A stretch of 64,000 bases of DNA from Erythrobacter sp. YT30. GTDB lineage: Bacteria > Pseudomonadota > Alphaproteobacteria > Sphingomonadales > Sphingomonadaceae. The notes below the pieces were generated by a model. The model was given only the letters and a program-made list of their open reading frames with translations. It did no database searches and was not told the origin of the DNA. A program made the translations under genes and the position numbers. The stretch spans positions 62,001 to 126,000 of the forward strand of contig NZ_LMAF01000003.1 of NCBI RefSeq assembly GCF_001542875.1, in the 5' to 3' direction. This document shows, in pieces, positions 26,031 to 35,733 of the stretch (positions within the stretch are counted from its first letter, which is position 1; every line of letters begins with the position of its first letter).

Positions 26031-27748
26031 GCGCTTTCGCAGCGCCTCGGCCAGCAATCGAGGCAGGCCGCGTCCAGCTGGTTCATTTGCGATATCAATC
26101 GCTTTTGACCGCGCGTTGGCGTGTCTTGTGGATTGCGATAATCTTTACACTGGTGGCCGCTGCCGCTTTGATACGCATCGCTTATCTCGGGTTTGGCGGG
26201 CACACTCAGTCGCACTCCAGCCTGGCGGAACAATTGCTCCCTCCGCGCGGTGAGATCACTGATCGAAATGGAAAGCCATTGGCGCGCGCTTTTCCGGCTT
26301 ACGCCTTGTGGTTTGATCCCAAGGCGATGGGTGATGGCGGCTCTCCGCTGATCAATGAACCAGCACAGGTCGCTGCATCGCTCAAGGAGATTTTCCCCGA
26401 TCTTAATGAGCGCCGGACCGTGCGCCGGCTTGAGGCCGGAAAGGCGGGATACTTGCGCCGCAGGGTCCTGCCCGAGGATGCGAACAAGGTTTACGGGCTG
26501 GGTGAGATTGCACTCCAGATTCCGCGCGAAACCGATCGACACTATCCGCAAGGAACGCTTGCCTCGCATGTACTTGGATACGTGGCATCGGATAAGAGCG
26601 GTCGGCTTGGTATGGAGCAAGTGCTCAACGATCAGCTCGCGGATCCCGATTTGCGCCATGAACCGGTGGCGCTGTCCATTGATGTGCGCGCGCAAGGTGC
26701 GCTCGAGGATGAGTTGCGCCGCGGAATGCTTGCGACCAACGCTTTGGGCGCGGCTGGGATCATCCTTGATGTCGACACGGGAGAAGTAATGGCGCTCGCC
26801 TCGCTTCCCGACTTTGATCCTAACCGGATCGATGCCGAAGGTCAGGCGAACATGATGAATCGTGTGACCAATCAGGTTTATGAGCTCGGCTCCACCTTCA
26901 AGCCGATCAGCATTGCTGCTGCCATTGATGCTGGTGTTGTTCGGGACATGGGCAAGCCCTGGAATGCGACGACTGTCGAGATGTCGGGTCGCAAAATCCG
27001 CGATCTGAAGCCCAAGGGTGACACGCTCAACGTGCCGCAAGCACTGGTGTATTCGTCAAACACGGTGACTGCGCGCGTTGCGAATGAGCTTGGCGCACAA
27101 AAGCTGCGCCAATCGATGATCGATCTGGGGATGGATCAACGGCCGCACATCGAACTGCCTGCAAAAGGACAGCCGCTTTGGCCGGGCGGTCGCTGGAGCA
27201 AGCTCACGAACATGACAGTCAGCTATGGCCATGGTCTTGCCGTGACGCCGCTGCACTTGGCGAGTGCCTATGCCGCTATGGTGAATGGTGGCATCTGGCG
27301 GCCAGCGACCTTGCACAAACTGGAACCGCAAGACGTGCCGCGCGGACGCCGAGTGTTCAAATCCTCTACCTCATCGCGCATGCGCCAGCTTCTGCGGATG
27401 ATCTCGATGTACGGCACTGGCCGCAATGCCGATGCCCCCGGATACAGGGTGGGCGGCAAAACGGGTTCGGCTGAAAAAGCGGGCGCGGGCGGATATCGCA
27501 AGACATCGCTGATTGCTTCGTTCGCCGCAGCGTTCCCGATGGATGCGCCGCGATATGTGATTGTGATCGTGCTCGATGAACCGCGCGGGACGGCGGCAAG
27601 CTCTTTCCAGCGGACGGCTGCGTTCAACGCTGCGCCGATTGTTGGGCGGCTGGTGCCCCGGATCGCTCCCATTCTCGGCGTGCGGCCAGACGAGCGGCGT
27701 GATGTCGACATCTCCGATCTTCGCTATCTGGTGGAGGGTCGCAAGTGA
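26027..27748 (+). CDS. ftsI: Peptidoglycan D,D-transpeptidase FtsI (PBP3)
   Basis: Class B penicillin-binding protein that cross-links septal peptidoglycan together with FtsW. The 573 residues have an N-terminal helix at about 36-58, the pedestal domain, and the transpeptidase domain from about 220. The active-site motifs are complete: STFK (Ser nucleophile) in ELGSTFKP near residue 290, SSN in VYSSNTV near 344 and KTGS in GGKTGSAEK near 481. It overlaps ftsL and murE by 4 bases each. Confidence 0.96.
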   Translation: MSAFAAPRPAIEAGRVQLVHLRYQSLLTARWRVLWIAIIFTLVAAAALIRIAYLGFGGHTQSHSSLAEQLLPPRGEITDRNGKPLARAFPAYALWFDPKAMGDGGSPLINEPAQVAASLKEIFPDLNERRTVRRLEAGKAGYLRRRVLPEDANKVYGLGEIALQIPRETDRHYPQGTLASHVLGYVASDKSGRLGMEQVLNDQLADPDLRHEPVALSIDVRAQGALEDELRRGMLATNALGAAGIILDVDTGEVMALASLPDFDPNRIDAEGQANMMNRVTNQVYELGSTFKPISIAAAIDAGVVRDMGKPWNATTVEMSGRKIRDLKPKGDTLNVPQALVYSSNTVTARVANELGAQKLRQSMIDLGMDQRPHIELPAKGQPLWPGGRWSKLTNMTVSYGHGLAVTPLHLASAYAAMVNGGIWRPATLHKLEPQDVPRGRRVFKSSTSSRMRQLLRMISMYGTGRNADAPGYRVGGKTGSAEKAGAGGYRKTSLIASFAAAFPMDAPRYVIVIVLDEPRGTAASSFQRTAAFNAAPIVGRLVPRIAPILGVRPDERRDVDISDLRYLVEGRK

Positions 27749-29265
27749 AGCTTGCCGCGCTGATGGATCGGGCTGGGTTAGGCAGCGATGGGGCAGGGGA
27801 TACGCAAGTTACGGGATTTGCGATTGATCACCGCAAAGTTGCACCCGGCACAGTGTTCGGCGCGTTTCGCGGCGCACAATTCAATGCAGAAGATGTGATT
27901 GCGGATGCTGTGACGTCCGGGGCCGTCGCCGTTGTTGCCAGAGCTGAAGCTCAAGTCGAGGGAGCTTTGCACGTCGCCAGCGAAGAGCCGCGCCAGACAT
28001 TTGCGCAGATTGCGAGCGGATTTTTCTCACCAGTGCCGGAAACAATCGTCGCCGTAACAGGCACGAATGGCAAAACGTCCACCGCAGAAATGACCCGGCA
28101 GATCTGGCGGATGTGCGGCGAAAGTGCGGCCAGCATCGGAACGTTGGGCGTGACGACACCTGACGGCAGTGTCTCGACCGGGCTGACGACGCCGGACATC
28201 GTCACATTCCTCAGCAATATGAGCGGACTGAAGCGCGAAGGGGTGACACATGTCGCCTATGAAGCGTCGAGCCATGGCCTCTCCCAGTACCGCAATGAAG
28301 GCGTGCCGGTAAGCGCGTGTGCCTTCACCAATTTTAGCCGCGATCACCTAGACTATCATGGCACGATGGAGGCCTATTTCGAGGCTAAGATGCGGCTGTT
28401 TAACGAAGTCATTGAGCCGGGTGCGCCGATCATCATCTGGCGGGGTGCGGACAGCAATGAATGGACCGCGAAAGCGATTGAGCACGCACAAAAATGTGGC
28501 AATCCATTGCACGTCGTCGGTGAAGCATCGCAGCATGGAGCTGACCCATTCCTTCGTCTCGTCAACCGCGTTCCCACCCAGCTGGGTCAGACACTGACGA
28601 TCGAACATTCAGGCGAAGAAAGCACCGTCAAACTGCCTTTGATCGGAGCTTACCAAGCGGCAAACGCGATGTGCGCTGCCGGGCTCGCTCTGGCGACCGG
28701 CTCAAATAAGGCGCAAGTGTTTGACGCGCTCTCTCGATTGCAGCCTGTGCGAGGTAGGTTGGAGCGGGCCGTGATCACGCAAAAGGGGGCGCCAGTTTAC
28801 ATCGATTACGCGCATACGCCCGATGCGTTGGAAGCGGCGATCGCGGCGCTTCGGCCTCATGTCGATGCTGATAAAGGTGGCCGTCTGATCGTTGTGTTCG
28901 GCGCCGGTGGGGATAGAGACAGCGGCAAGCGTGCGCCCATGGGCGAAGTTGCAGCCAAATCTGCGGACCTTGTTATTGTTACGGATGATAATCCGCGCGG
29001 CGAAGATCCATCTCACATTCGCGGAGAGATCATGGGCGGTGCGCTCGGTATTGATGGCGCAGACGTTCGTAATATTGGCGACAGGCGCCGTGCTGTATCG
29101 GCTGCGATTGAAGCGGCAGAAGCGGCAGATATCGTCCTCATCGCCGGCAAAGGCCACGAACAAGGCCAGATAATCGGGTCAGGAGAAAACATGCGAGTGC
29201 TAGCCTTTGATGATGTTCAGGTGGCGCGCGAATGCGCCGCTGAGGCCGGAAAGGCTCTTTCGTGA
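27745..29265 (+). CDS. murE: UDP-MurNAc-tripeptide synthetase, meso-diaminopimelate adding
   Basis: Adds the third residue to the peptidoglycan stem. The 506 residues contain the ATP loop TGTNGKTSTAE (about 108-118), the carbamylated-Lys region, and the DNPR motif (VTDDNPRGEDP, near residue 415) that marks meso-diaminopimelate specificity, as expected in a Gram-negative. It overlaps ftsI and murF by 4 bases each. Confidence 0.95.
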   Translation: MKLAALMDRAGLGSDGAGDTQVTGFAIDHRKVAPGTVFGAFRGAQFNAEDVIADAVTSGAVAVVARAEAQVEGALHVASEEPRQTFAQIASGFFSPVPETIVAVTGTNGKTSTAEMTRQIWRMCGESAASIGTLGVTTPDGSVSTGLTTPDIVTFLSNMSGLKREGVTHVAYEASSHGLSQYRNEGVPVSACAFTNFSRDHLDYHGTMEAYFEAKMRLFNEVIEPGAPIIIWRGADSNEWTAKAIEHAQKCGNPLHVVGEASQHGADPFLRLVNRVPTQLGQTLTIEHSGEESTVKLPLIGAYQAANAMCAAGLALATGSNKAQVFDALSRLQPVRGRLERAVITQKGAPVYIDYAHTPDALEAAIAALRPHVDADKGGRLIVVFGAGGDRDSGKRAPMGEVAAKSADLVIVTDDNPRGEDPSHIRGEIMGGALGIDGADVRNIGDRRRAVSAAIEAAEAADIVLIAGKGHEQGQIIGSGENMRVLAFDDVQVARECAAEAGKALS

Positions 29266-30734
29266 ACGCTATCCAACCTTCGCTTCATCACGCCTTGCAT
29301 TCATGGCCGGTCGATGCGCGCGATGCATTGCCGCTTGCCTTGTGGGATGCGGCATCGATTTCGGCTGCGACGGGCGGCGTTGCTAGTAATCAATTCCAGG
29401 CTGCCGGTGTCGAAATGGACAGCCGCGATGTGCGTCCGGGCGACCTGTTTGTGGCGCTCAAGGGCGATGCCATGGATGGGCACCGGTTTATTCCGCAAGC
29501 CTTTGCCAAGGGTGCTGTCGCTGCGATCACCGATCGGCCCATCGATTTCCCGCATGTCCTCGTAAGGGATACAACACAGGCGCTGCATGATTTGGCGCAC
29601 GCGGCAAGAGACCGCAGCGATGCCGTGCGAATTGCTGTGACTGGTTCCGTTGGAAAGACGGGCGTGAAGGAAGCGATCTTCAACAGTCTAGATCGCGTAG
29701 GTCGGGGCGCGGCGCATCGCTCTGTCCGCAGCTACAACAATCATGTCGGCGTTCCGCTCAGTCTGGCCCGCATGCCAGCGCGCGCTCGGTACGGCGTGTT
29801 CGAAATGGGAATGAACCATGCTGGCGAAATTGCCCCTCTGTCCGCGCATGTCCGCCCGAATGTCGCTCTCATCACGACGATTGCGCCTGCGCATATCGAA
29901 AATCTCGGCTCAATCGAGGCGATTGCGGATGAGAAAGCTCAGATCTTTACCGGCCTCGTTGATGGCGGCACCGCGGTAATCCCGGCTGACACGGAAATGG
30001 CTGATCGCCTGATCGGTCATGCCCGCGCGTTGGGTGTCAAAACCGTCACCTTTGGGCGCAGCGAGAACGCAGACGTTCGGTTGCTTGATGCGATACGCCA
30101 GCCGCATGGCGGCGCGCTGATCACGACCGACCTTGGTGACACGCGGCTCTGCTACACGATTGCCGAACCCGGGGAACACTGGATCGGCAACTCGCTCGGC
30201 GTCATGGTGGCCGTGCGCGCAGCAGGCGGCGATCTCGCCAGCGCAGGCCTCGCAATGGCTGAAATGGGCGGTTTGAAAGGCCGCGGAGCGCGCTTTCAGA
30301 TTGCCGCGAATGGTGGGAAAGTGTTGCTCATCGATGAAAGCTACAATGCCAACCCTGCATCCATGCGCGCAACTCTCGCCAGCCTTGGACAAACCCCCGC
30401 CACGCGCCGCATTGCCGTTTTGGGCACGATGGGTGAGCTTGGCGACTTTGCAGACAAATTCCATCGCCAGCTTGCAGCTCCTTTGGCCGAAGCCAAGATT
30501 GATCACGCAATTCTGGTCGGAGAAGGCATGCGCGCCCTCGCAGCGCAATTGGGGAAAGGAACCCCCGATTCGCTTGGCTTTGCCCCGTCGTTCACGCATT
30601 GCGATGATGCTGATCAAGCAATCTTGGCACTCGAAGAATTTGGCATGACAGGAGGCGATGCCGTTCTTGTCAAAGGTTCGAATTTCATGGGGCTTGGCCG
30701 GCTGGTGTCACACTTTACGAGCGCGCAAAAATGA
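29262..30734 (+). CDS. murF: UDP-MurNAc-tripeptide:D-alanyl-D-alanine ligase
   Basis: Adds D-Ala-D-Ala, the product of the ddl gene in this cluster, to the UDP-MurNAc-tripeptide. The 490 residues include the P-loop TGSVGKTGVKE (about 127-137), the SYNNHVGVPLS substrate segment, EMGMNHAGEI and DESYNANPASM. Length is slightly above E. coli MurF (452). It follows murE with a 4-base overlap and precedes mraY by 20 bases. Confidence 0.95.
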   Translation: MNAIQPSLHHALHSWPVDARDALPLALWDAASISAATGGVASNQFQAAGVEMDSRDVRPGDLFVALKGDAMDGHRFIPQAFAKGAVAAITDRPIDFPHVLVRDTTQALHDLAHAARDRSDAVRIAVTGSVGKTGVKEAIFNSLDRVGRGAAHRSVRSYNNHVGVPLSLARMPARARYGVFEMGMNHAGEIAPLSAHVRPNVALITTIAPAHIENLGSIEAIADEKAQIFTGLVDGGTAVIPADTEMADRLIGHARALGVKTVTFGRSENADVRLLDAIRQPHGGALITTDLGDTRLCYTIAEPGEHWIGNSLGVMVAVRAAGGDLASAGLAMAEMGGLKGRGARFQIAANGGKVLLIDESYNANPASMRATLASLGQTPATRRIAVLGTMGELGDFADKFHRQLAAPLAEAKIDHAILVGEGMRALAAQLGKGTPDSLGFAPSFTHCDDADQAILALEEFGMTGGDAVLVKGSNFMGLGRLVSHFTSAQK

Positions 30735-30754
30735 GCGCGGCCCGAGGGATCTGA

Positions 30755-31825
30755 ATGCTTTACCTCCTTGCCGAATGGATGGGCTTTGAAGGCATCTTCA
30801 ATCTTGTGCGTTATCAGACATTTCGCACTGGTGCGACGTTGATGACAGCGCTGATTTTCGGACTCATCATTGGCCCCAAATTCATCAACATGCTGCGCGT
30901 GCGGCAGGGCAAGGGGCAACCAATTCGCGAAGACGGCCCCCAAACGCATCTCGCGAAAGTGGGAACGCCCACTATGGGCGGTTTGATGATCCTGGTGGCG
31001 CTGACACTATCGCTAACCCTCTGGATGGATCTGCGCAGTCCATTTGTATGGGCTTGTCTCGCGGTGACTTTGGGCTTCGGAATCATCGGGTTTCTCGACG
31101 ATTATGACAAAGTCACGAAGAACAGCCATGCTGGCCTTTCGGGCAAGGTGCGCCTGCTGATGGAGTTCGTGGTTGCTGGCGTGGCGAGCTATATCATCGT
31201 CAGCCAGATAAACACGAACCTATACATCCCTTTCTTTTCGGATGTGGAGATACCGCTTGGCCCAGCTTACTACGTCTTTGCAGCCTTCGTGATGGTTGGC
31301 GCTGGCAACGCGGTGAACCTCACTGACGGTTTGGATGGTCTAGCGATTATGCCGGTTATCATCGCTGCGGGGACATTCGCGATCATCTCCTACCTCGTCG
31401 GCCGCGCGGATTTTTCTGAATATCTTGGCATTCCGCACGTGCCGGGCGCGGGTGAGCTGGCGATATTCTGCGCAGCAATCATGGGAGGGGGGCTCGCATT
31501 CCTGTGGTTCAACGCGCCGCCTGCTGCTGTTTTCATGGGCGATACCGGGTCACTTGCACTTGGCGGCGCATTGGGAGCTATTGCTGTCGCCGCACACCAC
31601 GAAGTTGTGCTGGCAATTGTCGGCGGTCTTTTCGTATTCGAAGCCTTGAGCGTCATCATCCAGGTTTTCTGGTTCAAGCGGACAGGCAAGCGCGTGTTCC
31701 GCATGGCGCCCATTCATCACCATTTCGAACAGCTCGGGTGGAGCGAGAGCAAGGTCGTGATCCGGTTCTGGATCGTGGCCATCATCCTTGCACTGATCGG
31801 GCTTGCCACGCTGAAATTGAGATAG
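30755..31825 (+). CDS. mraY: Phospho-N-acetylmuramoyl-pentapeptide-transferase MraY
   Basis: Polytopic inner-membrane enzyme transferring phospho-MurNAc-pentapeptide to undecaprenyl phosphate to make lipid I. The 356 residues hold about ten transmembrane helices and all hallmark motifs: FLDDYDK (the Asp pair), [22 protein letters not shown] and the APIHHHFE loop. A 20-base gap precedes it, the largest within the murE-to-ftsA run. Confidence 0.96.
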   Translation: MLYLLAEWMGFEGIFNLVRYQTFRTGATLMTALIFGLIIGPKFINMLRVRQGKGQPIREDGPQTHLAKVGTPTMGGLMILVALTLSLTLWMDLRSPFVWACLAVTLGFGIIGFLDDYDKVTKNSHAGLSGKVRLLMEFVVAGVASYIIVSQINTNLYIPFFSDVEIPLGPAYYVFAAFVMVGAGNAVNLTDGLDGLAIMPVIIAAGTFAIISYLVGRADFSEYLGIPHVPGAGELAIFCAAIMGGGLAFLWFNAPPAAVFMGDTGSLALGGALGAIAVAAHHEVVLAIVGGLFVFEALSVIIQVFWFKRTGKRVFRMAPIHHHFEQLGWSESKVVIRFWIVAIILALIGLATLKLR

Positions 31826-31835
31826 GGAAAACGGA

Positions 31836-33221
31836 TTGATCACTGCCAGTGCCTTTGCTGATAAACGCTATGCCGTACTCGGCCTGGCGCGTTCAGGCGC
31901 GGCAGCGGTAGAGGCTTTGCTGGCAAGCGGCGCAAAGGTCACCGCATGGGACAGGCAGGATATAGCGCGCGAGCCGTTTGAAGGGCGCTGCGAACTCGCC
32001 GATCCGCTCCAGCTTGATCTCACTGGCTATGCAGGTGTCGTCGTGTCGCCCGGCGTGCCCCTGAACACGCACCCCATCGCGGCACATGCCGCCAAATTCG
32101 ATGTACCCGTTATCGGTGATATCGAGCTGTTTGCGCTCGCCCGGCCAGAGCTGCTGCCGCACAAGGTTGTGGGCGTGACAGGCACCAATGGCAAATCAAC
32201 GACGGTCGCGCTCGTTCATCATATCCTGCAAATGGCAGGCATTCCCAGCGTTTTGGGCGGCAATATCGGTGATCCAATTTTGGGACAGGAGCCGCTTGCT
32301 CCCAACGAGAATGGCGTGGGCGTCTATGTGCTCGAGCTTTCCAGCTATCAGATCGATCTCACCTTCAATCTCGATTGCGAAGCAGCTGCGCTGACCAATA
32401 TTACTCCCGATCATCTCGATCGCTATGATGGCTTTGCCGCATACGCTGCCGCAAAAGAGCGACTTTTTGACATGCAGTCGGCGTCAGGCCTGGCGGTGGT
32501 CGGTTTACTGCAAGAACCTGTCGGCACAATCTACGAGACGCAGAAAGAGCGCCGTCCATCGGGGCGCGTAGTGTCGGCCGATCTCGAAAAAATTGCCAAG
32601 TATCAGCCGCAATGGCCAGCGCTGCAGGGACCGCACAATCTTGAAAACGCGGCGGTAGCTATAGCCATTGCCGAAGAATTGGGCGTGAAGCCCGCGCAGT
32701 GGCAGCACGCTCTTCCGCGCTTCCAAAGCCTGCCTCACAGGATGGAGATCGTTTGCGAAGAGGACGGCGTTCTCTTCATCAACGATTCCAAGGCGACAAA
32801 CACGGCATCGACCGCGCCCGCTTTGGCAGCGTTTCCTCCCGATCCTTCGATCAATGAAGGCACGCCGCGCGTGCATTGGATTGTTGGCGGTCTAGCGAAA
32901 GAGGAAGGGCTTGGTGATTGCGCGCAGCAACTCGGGATGATCGCAGCGGCCTACACCGTGGGCGAGGCAGGTCCGATGTTCGCCGATTTGATCAGCCCGC
33001 ATGCCAGTGTTGAGCGCTGCGAATTGGTAAGCGAAGCCGTCAGCCGCGCGCGCGATGCCGCTCGGCCTGGCGACGTGGTGCTGTTTTCGCCCGCCTGCGC
33101 AAGCTTTGATCAGTTCCGCGACTACGAAAAGCGCGGCGAGCACTTCCGTCAGTTGGTCGGCGTATTTGCTGATCGCCCCGATATCTGTGCGGCAGACACA
33201 TTGAAGGATGAAGCGGCATGA
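31836..33221 (+). CDS. murD: UDP-MurNAc-L-alanine:D-glutamate ligase
   Basis: Adds D-glutamate to UDP-MurNAc-L-Ala. The start is a TTG at 31836, 10 bases after mraY, with the purine-rich GATAGGGAAAA upstream. The 461 residues contain the UDP-binding N-domain (YAVLGLARSGAAA), the ATP loop TGTNGKSTTVA near residue 112, and NDSKATNTAS near residue 313. It overlaps ftsW by 4 bases. Confidence 0.94.
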   Translation: MITASAFADKRYAVLGLARSGAAAVEALLASGAKVTAWDRQDIAREPFEGRCELADPLQLDLTGYAGVVVSPGVPLNTHPIAAHAAKFDVPVIGDIELFALARPELLPHKVVGVTGTNGKSTTVALVHHILQMAGIPSVLGGNIGDPILGQEPLAPNENGVGVYVLELSSYQIDLTFNLDCEAAALTNITPDHLDRYDGFAAYAAAKERLFDMQSASGLAVVGLLQEPVGTIYETQKERRPSGRVVSADLEKIAKYQPQWPALQGPHNLENAAVAIAIAEELGVKPAQWQHALPRFQSLPHRMEIVCEEDGVLFINDSKATNTASTAPALAAFPPDPSINEGTPRVHWIVGGLAKEEGLGDCAQQLGMIAAAYTVGEAGPMFADLISPHASVERCELVSEAVSRARDAARPGDVVLFSPACASFDQFRDYEKRGEHFRQLVGVFADRPDICAADTLKDEAA

Positions 33222-34429
33222 GCGCGTTCAAAGCCCCTGCATCGCCTGCAGCCGAACCATCCGATTACGCAGGGCTGTCCATTAGCAGGTTCTGGAACAA
33301 TCGCGGACGGCTATGGTGGCGTGAGATCGACAAGGGATTGGTCGTTCTTGTCTTGTTGTTGATGGGGTTTGGCACGGTCGCAGTTGCTGCCGCATCGCCA
33401 GCTGCTGCAGATCAATATGAAGTTGCTGAATTCGCGTTTTTTAAACGCCACATCGTATTTCAGGCGCTTGGCCTAGTGTTGATGATAGCGGTGTCTTTTT
33501 TGAACCGTGAGGAGGCACGCAGGATCGGTATCATTCTGGGCGTCGGAATGCTGATTTTGCTTTTCTTCGTCCCGATCTTTGGGGAAGAACGCAACGGCTC
33601 GCGCCGGTGGCTGGAAGTGGGAATGTCCCTGCAGCCAAGCGAATTCTTGAAGCCAGGCTTTGTCGTGATCCTCGCCTGGATCATGAGCCTGCGCTTGCGC
33701 GATCCTGATCTGCCGGTGCTTACCTTTGTGAGTGCGATCATGGTCTTGGTTGCCGGGCTTTTGATGCTGCAGCCGAACCTTGGCGCGACAATCCTGTTCG
33801 GTGGCATCTGGTTTGTAATGATCCTCCTTTCGGGCGTTTCGATTGCGCGTATCGGCGCGCTGATGGCGAGCGGGATTGGACTGATAACCGCAGCCTATTT
33901 CTTCTACGACAATGCGCGCTACCGCATTGATGCATTCCTTGGCGGAGGAACGGCATTTGATCAGGTAGATCTTGCCCAGCGAACTTTGCTCGCGGGCGGG
34001 TGGACTGGAAGCGGGCTGTGGCTGGGCATTCGCAAGATGAGCCTTCCAGAAGCGCACACTGATTACATCTTTTCCGTAATCGGCGAAGAGTTTGGATTGA
34101 TTATCTGTGCGCTCGTCGTGCTGATGTACCTTGCCATCCTCACACGAGTGCTCTTGCGCCTTGTCGATGAGGATAATCTGTTTGCGATGCTCGCCGGGGT
34201 GGGCCTTGCCACCCAGATCGGTGGCCAGGCATTCATCAATATGCTCGTCAATCTCCAACTGTTCCCCTCCAAGGGAATGACGCTCCCGCTCATCAGCTAT
34301 GGCGGTTCCTCAACGCTCGCCGTATGCTTCACCTTCGGGTTGCTGCTCGCGATTACGCGGCGCAATCCCTATCTTGAGCGCGAGACAAAAGGGCTCAAGC
34401 ATTTCTTTGAGCGCAAGGAGGGCGCATGA
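33218..34429 (+). CDS. ftsW: Septal peptidoglycan glycosyltransferase FtsW
   Basis: SEDS-family polymerase that works with FtsI at the septum. The 403 residues show about ten transmembrane helices after a polar N-terminus of about 45 residues. SEDS motifs include GSRRWLEVGMSLQPSEFLKP, the large periplasmic loop with TDYIFSVIGEEFG, and the C-terminal LPLISYGGSS. It overlaps murD and murG by 4 bases each, keeping lipid II synthesis and polymerisation in one transcript. Confidence 0.95.
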   Translation: MSAFKAPASPAAEPSDYAGLSISRFWNNRGRLWWREIDKGLVVLVLLLMGFGTVAVAAASPAAADQYEVAEFAFFKRHIVFQALGLVLMIAVSFLNREEARRIGIILGVGMLILLFFVPIFGEERNGSRRWLEVGMSLQPSEFLKPGFVVILAWIMSLRLRDPDLPVLTFVSAIMVLVAGLLMLQPNLGATILFGGIWFVMILLSGVSIARIGALMASGIGLITAAYFFYDNARYRIDAFLGGGTAFDQVDLAQRTLLAGGWTGSGLWLGIRKMSLPEAHTDYIFSVIGEEFGLIICALVVLMYLAILTRVLLRLVDEDNLFAMLAGVGLATQIGGQAFINMLVNLQLFPSKGMTLPLISYGGSSTLAVCFTFGLLLAITRRNPYLERETKGLKHFFERKEGA

Positions 34430-35733
34430 ACAGCGAAACCCCGACAGGTTCAAGTCGGCATTTCGTGCTGGCCGCAGGCGGAACGGGTGGACATCTTATT
34501 CCGGCATTCGCATTGGCCACAGAATTGGAAGCACGCGGACATCACGTCGCGCTGATCACGGATGAACGCGGTGCGAGCATTCCCGGAAAGCCCGAAGGCC
34601 TGACTGCGCACGTTCTGCCTGCGGGCCGCTTTGGCAAGAACCCATTGAAATGGATTGGCGGAGTGCGCGCGGTGCTCGAAGGGCGGCGAATGGCGCTGCG
34701 CTTGTTTGAGAGTTTTGAGCCTTCCGCTGTTGTGGGTTTCGGAGGCTATCCGGCTCTGCCAGCGTTATTGGCTGCCACATCAGCCAAAGTACCGAGCGTG
34801 GTGCATGAACAAAACGCCGTGCTGGGCCGGGTGAACCGGTTGCTAGCCCGGCGGGTGTATGCGATTGCGACTTCTTATCCCGATGTTGATCGGCTGAAGC
34901 CCAAATACCTCGACAAAACGCATCTTGTTGGAAACCCGGTTCGTGAGGAAGTGCTTGCTCTGCGGGCGGAAGAATTCCCCGCGCTGCATGAAGAAGGTCT
35001 GCTGCGGGTGCTGATCACTGGCGGCAGTCAGGGCGCGCGCATTCTATCTGAAGTCGTGCCCGACGGGCTCGCCATGCTTCCGCCACCTTTGCGCAAACGC
35101 CTTCAAATCACGCAGCAATGCCGCGCTGAGGATCTGGACGCGGTCCGGGAACGCTATGCAGAACATGACATCCCCGCCGAACTCGGCACCTATTTTGAGG
35201 ACATGCACGAACGGCTCGCCGATACGCATCTGTTCATAGGACGCGCGGGCGCCTCCACTATTGCAGAACTGACTGCTGTGGGCCGCCCAGCGATCCTCAT
35301 CCCTCTGCCGATTGCAACCGATGACCACCAGGCTGCGAACACCCGTGAAATGGTGCAGGCGGGAGGAGCGCGCATGATCCGTCAGCCCGCCGAAACGGTA
35401 AGTGATCCGCGTCCCATGGGTGAAGACGGAAACAAGCTGATGGCAAAACAGGGCGAGATTTTCGCCAAGCTTTCGAAGGATATCTGCCTCCAAATTCAGG
35501 CGATGGCCAAGAACCCTGGTAGCCTTGCCAATGCCGCGCATGCCGCGTGGAACTGCGGGAGGCCTGATGCGGCCAAGGATTTGGCTGATCTCGTGGAAAG
35601 CATGGGCGGCATTGATCTGATGGATGTGATCCGCGTTGGCGAAACGGCTCCGCGATCTGCACAGACAAGCGCTGCCACTCAGCCCGCAACGCGCAAGGCT
35701 GCACGCGATGCTTCCACCGAGGAAGCGCGATAA
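34426..35733 (+). CDS. murG: UDP-GlcNAc:undecaprenyl-pyrophosphoryl-MurNAc-pentapeptide GlcNAc transferase MurG
   Basis: Membrane-associated GT28 glycosyltransferase that makes lipid II. Glycine loops AAGGTGGHLIPA (about 15-26) and VGFGGYPALPA are in the N-domain, and ITGGSQGARIL and IGRAGASTIAELT in the C-domain. At 435 residues it is about 60-80 longer than most MurG proteins. The extra part lies after residue 320 and ends in an Ala/Thr/Arg-rich tail of about 30 residues. It abuts murC with no spacer. Confidence 0.95.
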   Translation: MNSETPTGSSRHFVLAAGGTGGHLIPAFALATELEARGHHVALITDERGASIPGKPEGLTAHVLPAGRFGKNPLKWIGGVRAVLEGRRMALRLFESFEPSAVVGFGGYPALPALLAATSAKVPSVVHEQNAVLGRVNRLLARRVYAIATSYPDVDRLKPKYLDKTHLVGNPVREEVLALRAEEFPALHEEGLLRVLITGGSQGARILSEVVPDGLAMLPPPLRKRLQITQQCRAEDLDAVRERYAEHDIPAELGTYFEDMHERLADTHLFIGRAGASTIAELTAVGRPAILIPLPIATDDHQAANTREMVQAGGARMIRQPAETVSDPRPMGEDGNKLMAKQGEIFAKLSKDICLQIQAMAKNPGSLANAAHAAWNCGRPDAAKDLADLVESMGGIDLMDVIRVGETAPRSAQTSAATQPATRKAARDASTEEAR

